A stretch of DNA of 34,341 bases from Thermoplasmata archaeon. GTDB taxonomy: Archaea > Thermoplasmatota > Thermoplasmata > Methanomassiliicoccales > Methanomethylophilaceae. Both the position numbers and the translations under genes were made by a program. The notes under the pieces were generated by a model. The model ran no database searches. It was not told the origin of the DNA and saw only the letters and a program-made list of their open reading frames with translations. The stretch is from assembly GCA_015063165.1 (NCBI GenBank), contig SUSZ01000027.1, positions 1-34,341 on the forward strand, given 5' to 3'. Shown here piece by piece: positions 31,801 through 34,341 of this stretch (its first letter is position 1; each line of letters opens with the position of its first letter).

Positions 31801-32835
31801 TCAGGATGTGGCCAGGCCGAGGAGCAGGGGCATGGGATGCCCTTCGCGGAACGCCTCCTCGGGCGTCCTCAGGCCGCAGGACCAGTGCGGGCGCTCCCTG
31901 TCGTAGAAAGCGGCGTACTCGCGTATCCATGCGCTGTACTATTCCAAGGTCCCTTCTTTGAGGATGCCGGCCTCCCTGCGAATGGATCCGTGCCACCTCT
32001 CGACCTTGCCCTGCGTGGTCGGCTTGCGGACCTGGCCCAAGATGTGATCCACGCCCCATTTCGCACAGAATTCGTCGAAACGCATGTCCCCTCCGTTGCT
32101 TGCGCACCATTGTGTGCCGTGATCGGACAGGATTCTCTTCGGTATGCCGTAGCTCATGAAGCAATCCTCCAGGACGCCGATGACGTGCTCAGTCGTAGGG
32201 TGTATGGTGGGGTCGGTCGCGAGAATGTACCTCGATTTATCATCGATCACGGACAGGTGCTCCACCCTCATTCCGGAAACGCGGTCGAGTCCCAGCTCCA
32301 CGTAGTCGATCTGCCACATGTCGTTGACATGTGGCATCTCGAAGCTCCTGTAGACCGTGCCCGTCCTCATCGTGACGTTCTTGTACCCGTTCCTTCTGAG
32401 GACGCTGTGGACGGTCTTGGGGGATGCGCTCACCCCTGCGATGACGCCTATCTTGGCCGCTCCGAGATATGGATGCTTCGCCTTGACATCGAGGATCCTG
32501 GCGCTGATGGCGTCCTGGACCACGGTGTGCTCGCCCTTCCTGGGCCCGCGCCGCTTGCGTTTCATGAGCTCCTTCACGCTATTCTTCTTAGAGTAGTCGG
32601 TCATGGGGACGCCATTACGCCTGTAGTGCGTGGCGTCGAGGCCGAGATCGCGTATGTCGGCGATATGCGTATGGGAGCAGTGAAACTGCCTTCCCATCTC
32701 GCGCAGAGACGGCCTTTTCGCATCCGGTTCCCCGTTCGAATCGACGAAGCACTGAAGGATACGGTGCCTTTCGGACTCGACTTTTTGCTCATCTTTAAGT
32801 CTGCGTTTCTCATAGCGGTCATGGGGCTTGTTCAT
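31801..32835 (-). CDS. IS481-like DDE transposase, interrupted by TAG
   Basis: Read from ATG 32835, the protein has an N-terminal helix-turn-helix region (SLREMGRQFHCSHTHIADIR, then AAKIGVIAGVSASPKTVHSV). An rve-type DDE core follows: MWQIDYVEL (first Asp), RILSDHGTQWCA (second Asp), GKVERWHGSIRREA (Glu). At 31941-31939 the frame reads TAG after TLE, then continues with YSAWIREYAAFYDRERPHWS and LRTPEEAFREGHP to TGA at 31803-31801. That tail is the normal end of this family, so the full protein has 345 codons with TAG at position 299. It may be inactivated, or completed by TAG decoding. The termini of the element are not clear; no inverted repeats could be matched. Confidence 0.8.
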
Positions 32836-32882
32836 ATGTCTTCAAACCTGGATGAGCCCTCCCTGATAAGCTTCAGTTCCGC

Positions 32883-32932
32883 GCGAAAATAGCTTCTTCG
32901 CGCGGTATACCGCGCTCATACGCTATTTTCGC
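32883..32932. repeat. 50-bp nested palindrome (cruciform)
   Basis: Outer arms GCGAAAATAGC (32883-32893) and GCTATTTTCGC (32922-32932) are perfect over 11 bp. The centre is the perfect 16-bp palindrome GCGCGGTATACCGCGC (32900-32915). Spacers of 6 bp on both sides make the whole symmetrical. It lies 48 bp upstream of the transposase start. Confidence 0.85.
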
Positions 32933-33003
32933 AAATCAATTCATTCCGGCTTCACTGTAAACTTATCCTTTACCTAAAACAGATACGGTCCGTCCGAGAT
33001 TCG

Positions 33004-33011
33004 TTTATAAA
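33004..33011 (+). promoter_or_regulatory. TATA box of the interrupted gene
   Basis: TTTATAAA, about 45 bp before the GGTGA ribosome site (33054-33058) and ATG 33064 of the gene cut by the IS1634-like element. Its presence shows that the short frame behind it was a real gene. Confidence 0.6.
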
Positions 33012-33063
33012 CAAGCGTGCTGATGCCAGGACAATCATCCGAACAGCGGATCCGGTGAATCGC

Positions 33064-33180
33064 ATGGATTGCATCAGCTGGTACAACGACTTCGCATCCC
33101 GCGGATTCCCGCTCCAGGAGACGCTGGAATTCATGGACTGCCTGAGCAAAAGCGACGACATAGGCCGAAATTCTGCGCAT
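33064..33180 (+). pseudogene. 5' end of a gene cut by the IS1634-like element
   Basis: The first 39 or so codons (MDCISWYNDFASRGFPLQET, then LEFMDCLSKSDDIG and a few more) have a full set of start signals: TATA box, GGTGA and ATG with 5-nt spacing. Near 33180 the sequence passes into the 3' end of the transposase on the other strand (stop at 33190). The rest of the gene is outside the window or lost. I do not recognise the protein. Confidence 0.6.
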
Positions 33181-33189
33181 GTAAGTAAT

Positions 33190-34215
33190 TCAGTCCTTGG
33201 AGATCGCGAGGCGCCTGAGGTCGCATACCTCGACGCCCGAGATCGGCTCCTTCGGGACATCGACCCCGAACAGCCCGAAGATGCTCCTGCAGTTCTTCGA
33301 GATCTCGGACAATGCCGACGACGACCCGTAGCTCAGGCAGTTTATGGTGTTGAGGTATCCGATGGCCTGGCCGACGGACATATCCCTCCTCCCCGATTCC
33401 CTTATCTCCGCGCAGAGCTCGCATTTCAGGATGAGGGCCACGAACCTGATCAGCGAGCGCCCTATCATCGTGTGCTTGTCCGGGGTGCGATGCCTCCTGT
33501 CCTCCGATTTGCTGAAGTCGAAAGCCTGCTCGGTCAGCCTCCTGGCATCGTACGCGGTCATCACCGTGGGCCAGTCGAGATCCGTGGACGACAGCATGAC
33601 GAACACCCCCGCGCGGTTCTCGGCGAAGGAGATGGAGTTCTGCTTCTCCCTCACGACCACCTTCCTTCCGTCGGCCTGCACGTCGAAGTGCCTGATGGCC
33701 CTGCCCGCTATCTTCTTGAATCTGGCTACCGGATCCCTGCATTCGATCTCGGCGGCCTTCCTCTTGAGGTCGTCCAGCATCATCTTGTGGCTCTGGACCT
33801 CGTCGGAGAACTTCTTCGAGTCGAAGCAGACGTACGCGTTCAGCATGCCGCTCTTGCCGTGTCCGGCGTCGCCGGACACCGTGAAGGAGTAGGCCTGCGA
33901 CCCGTCAGCCGCGAGCCTGTCCGCTTCCGCGATGCCTATCCTCGTCATCCAGACCTTGTACGCATGGCCGTCATGGACCAAGTCCTGCGACTCGTTGGTC
34001 TTCACGAACCTGGACATCAGCGTCTTGATCGCTTTGGAGGAGGTGTTCGCAGGTGCTGTGAACCTTATCCCGTTATCCAGGAGGTGCTTGACGTTCGCCC
34101 CGGACACGAATCCCCTGTCGAAGACGAACAGAGCGTCCTCCTTCCCGTACCTCCTGATGTCGGAGACCATCCTGTCGACGGTGGCGATATCGGATATCGT
34201 GCCCGGATAGTGGCG
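33190..34215 (-). CDS. IS1634-like transposase, downstream exon (5' part cut by group II intron)
   Basis: The frame encodes the C-terminal 341 residues of an IS4-superfamily transposase close to IS1634: RHYPGTISDIATVDRMVSDI, then LFVFDRGFVSG with the second catalytic Asp, and the YREK signature in TAYDARRLTEQAFDFSK (Y-2-R-3-E-6-K). The first catalytic Asp is missing because it lies upstream. The open frame continues 15 codons further to 34260, but those codons belong to the intron. The coding exon should start at about 34215, just after CTACTCGAT. The first exon is beyond the window edge. Expression would need splicing of the intron. Confidence 0.8.
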   Translation of the reverse strand, partial: RHYPGTISDIATVDRMVSDIRRYGKEDALFVFDRGFVSGANVKHLLDNGIRFTAPANTSSKAIKTLMSRFVKTNESQDLVHDGHAYKVWMTRIGIAEADRLAADGSQAYSFTVSGDAGHGKSGMLNAYVCFDSKKFSDEVQSHKMMLDDLKRKAAEIECRDPVARFKKIAGRAIRHFDVQADGRKVVVREKQNSISFAENRAGVFVMLSSTDLDWPTVMTAYDARRLTEQAFDFSKSEDRRHRTPDKHTMIGRSLIRFVALILKCELCAEIRESGRRDMSVGQAIGYLNTINCLSYGSSSALSEISKNCRSIFGLFGVDVPKEPISGVEVCDLRRLAISKD

Positions 34216-34341
34216 ATCGAGTAGGGTCCGATGAGCATGGCTCATCGGTTGCCCTCTCACACCACCGTACGTACTTCTCGTATACGGCGGTTCGTCAGTC
34301 TGACATGTGTGTCCTCATACATCTTGAGCATCGGCGGAAAA
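34216..34341 (-). ncRNA. 3' end of a group II intron (domains V and VI)
   Basis: On the minus strand 34291-34261 folds as domain V: ACCGCCGTA pairs with TACGGTGGT, with the two-base bulge CG, a short upper stem TAC/GTA and a purine-rich GAGAA loop. The triad position reads CGC. A second hairpin, CCGATGAG/CTCATCGG (34248-34228), fits domain VI, and the intron would end with CTACTCGAT at 34216, directly before a codon of the transposase. The bulged adenosine of domain VI is not obvious. Domains I-IV and any reverse transcriptase lie outside the window. Boundaries are inferred. Confidence 0.7.

Noticed and set aside
31663-32892. 409-aa plus-strand ORF over the IS481-like transposase
   Set aside because: It is antisense to the DDE transposase, which has all its motifs; no independent evidence of coding.
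33055-34224. 389-aa plus-strand ORF over the IS1634-like transposase
   Set aside because: Only its first 40 or so codons are believable (start signals at 33004-33064); the rest is antisense to transposase.
34216-34260. First 15 codons of the open transposase frame as its true N-terminus
   Set aside because: They translate group II intron domain VI and linker, and the frame lacks the N-terminal half of the transposase.
1-34341. CRISPR array
   Set aside because: No set of regularly spaced identical repeats was found; the repeated motifs in 13883-15592 are coding LRR units.

Overview
The window looks like a chromosomal segment of a methanogenic archaeon, most likely of the order Methanomassiliicoccales (Methanomethylophilaceae-like). 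This is inferred from the gene content: Sel1/TPR proteins in number, BspA-type leucine-rich repeats, an InlB-type B-repeat protein, iron-sulfur flavoprotein and iron-sulfur aldo/keto reductase, and FeoAB. The DNA is GC-rich, with archaeal TATA boxes about 25 nt before leaderless starts, GGTGA/GGAG ribosome sites, and ATGA/GTGA overlaps. Stop codon use also fits. About thirty intact-looking genes end in TGA and three in TAA, and none clearly ends in TAG. TAG instead appears inside otherwise continuous reading frames (3580, 26086, 31939), as expected in a lineage that reads TAG as pyrrolysine. No pyl gene is in the window, so this stays an inference.

Layout. 155-3930 (+): a hypothetical protein, an SF1 helicase, an ACT-domain protein and a TAG-containing acidic protein. 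4066-5012 (-): two overlapping coiled-coil/Lys-rich proteins. 5178-6778 (-): two Sel1 proteins. 6471-11494 (-): a tightly coupled operon of pyridoxal kinase-GNAT fusion, Sel1 protein, YgiQ-type radical SAM protein and a YgjP/SprT-like metallopeptidase. 11744-18134: a TPR protein, a small conserved protein, a broken flavin reductase, a large BspA-type LRR protein with a decayed LRR copy, a VOC protein, a surface-type B-repeat protein and a frameshifted membrane-anchored protein. 18435-21293: an FMN flavoprotein, a YdeI-like protein and an iron-sulfur aldo/keto reductase. 21908-24215: feoA-feoB.

From 21.4 kb the window turns into an accessory region. Three copies of one HUH/rolling-circle Rep-like gene lie in the same orientation: a remnant just before feoAB, a full copy just after it, and a 5'-truncated mosaic copy at 26.7 kb. 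A broken Sel1 gene separates the last two. Then follows visibly AT-richer DNA, 27.5-29.7 kb. It carries a translationally coupled three-gene cassette: a small DUF4258-like protein, a Cys-rich winged-helix-like protein, and a TGT/DpdA-like protein with the CxCxxC...H zinc site of tRNA-guanine transglycosylases. Beyond it are a metallopeptidase-fold paralogue whose HExxH has become NExxN, and a very AT-rich HEPN (Rx4H) abortive-infection-like gene. I read 27.5-31.5 kb as a defence island; the TGT-like cassette is the best candidate for an undescribed system.

The right end holds mobile DNA. It has an IS481-like transposase gene interrupted by TAG, a 50-nt cruciform, the first codons of a gene cut off by an IS1634-like element, and, inside that transposase gene, the 3' end (domains V and VI) of a group II intron that runs off the window.
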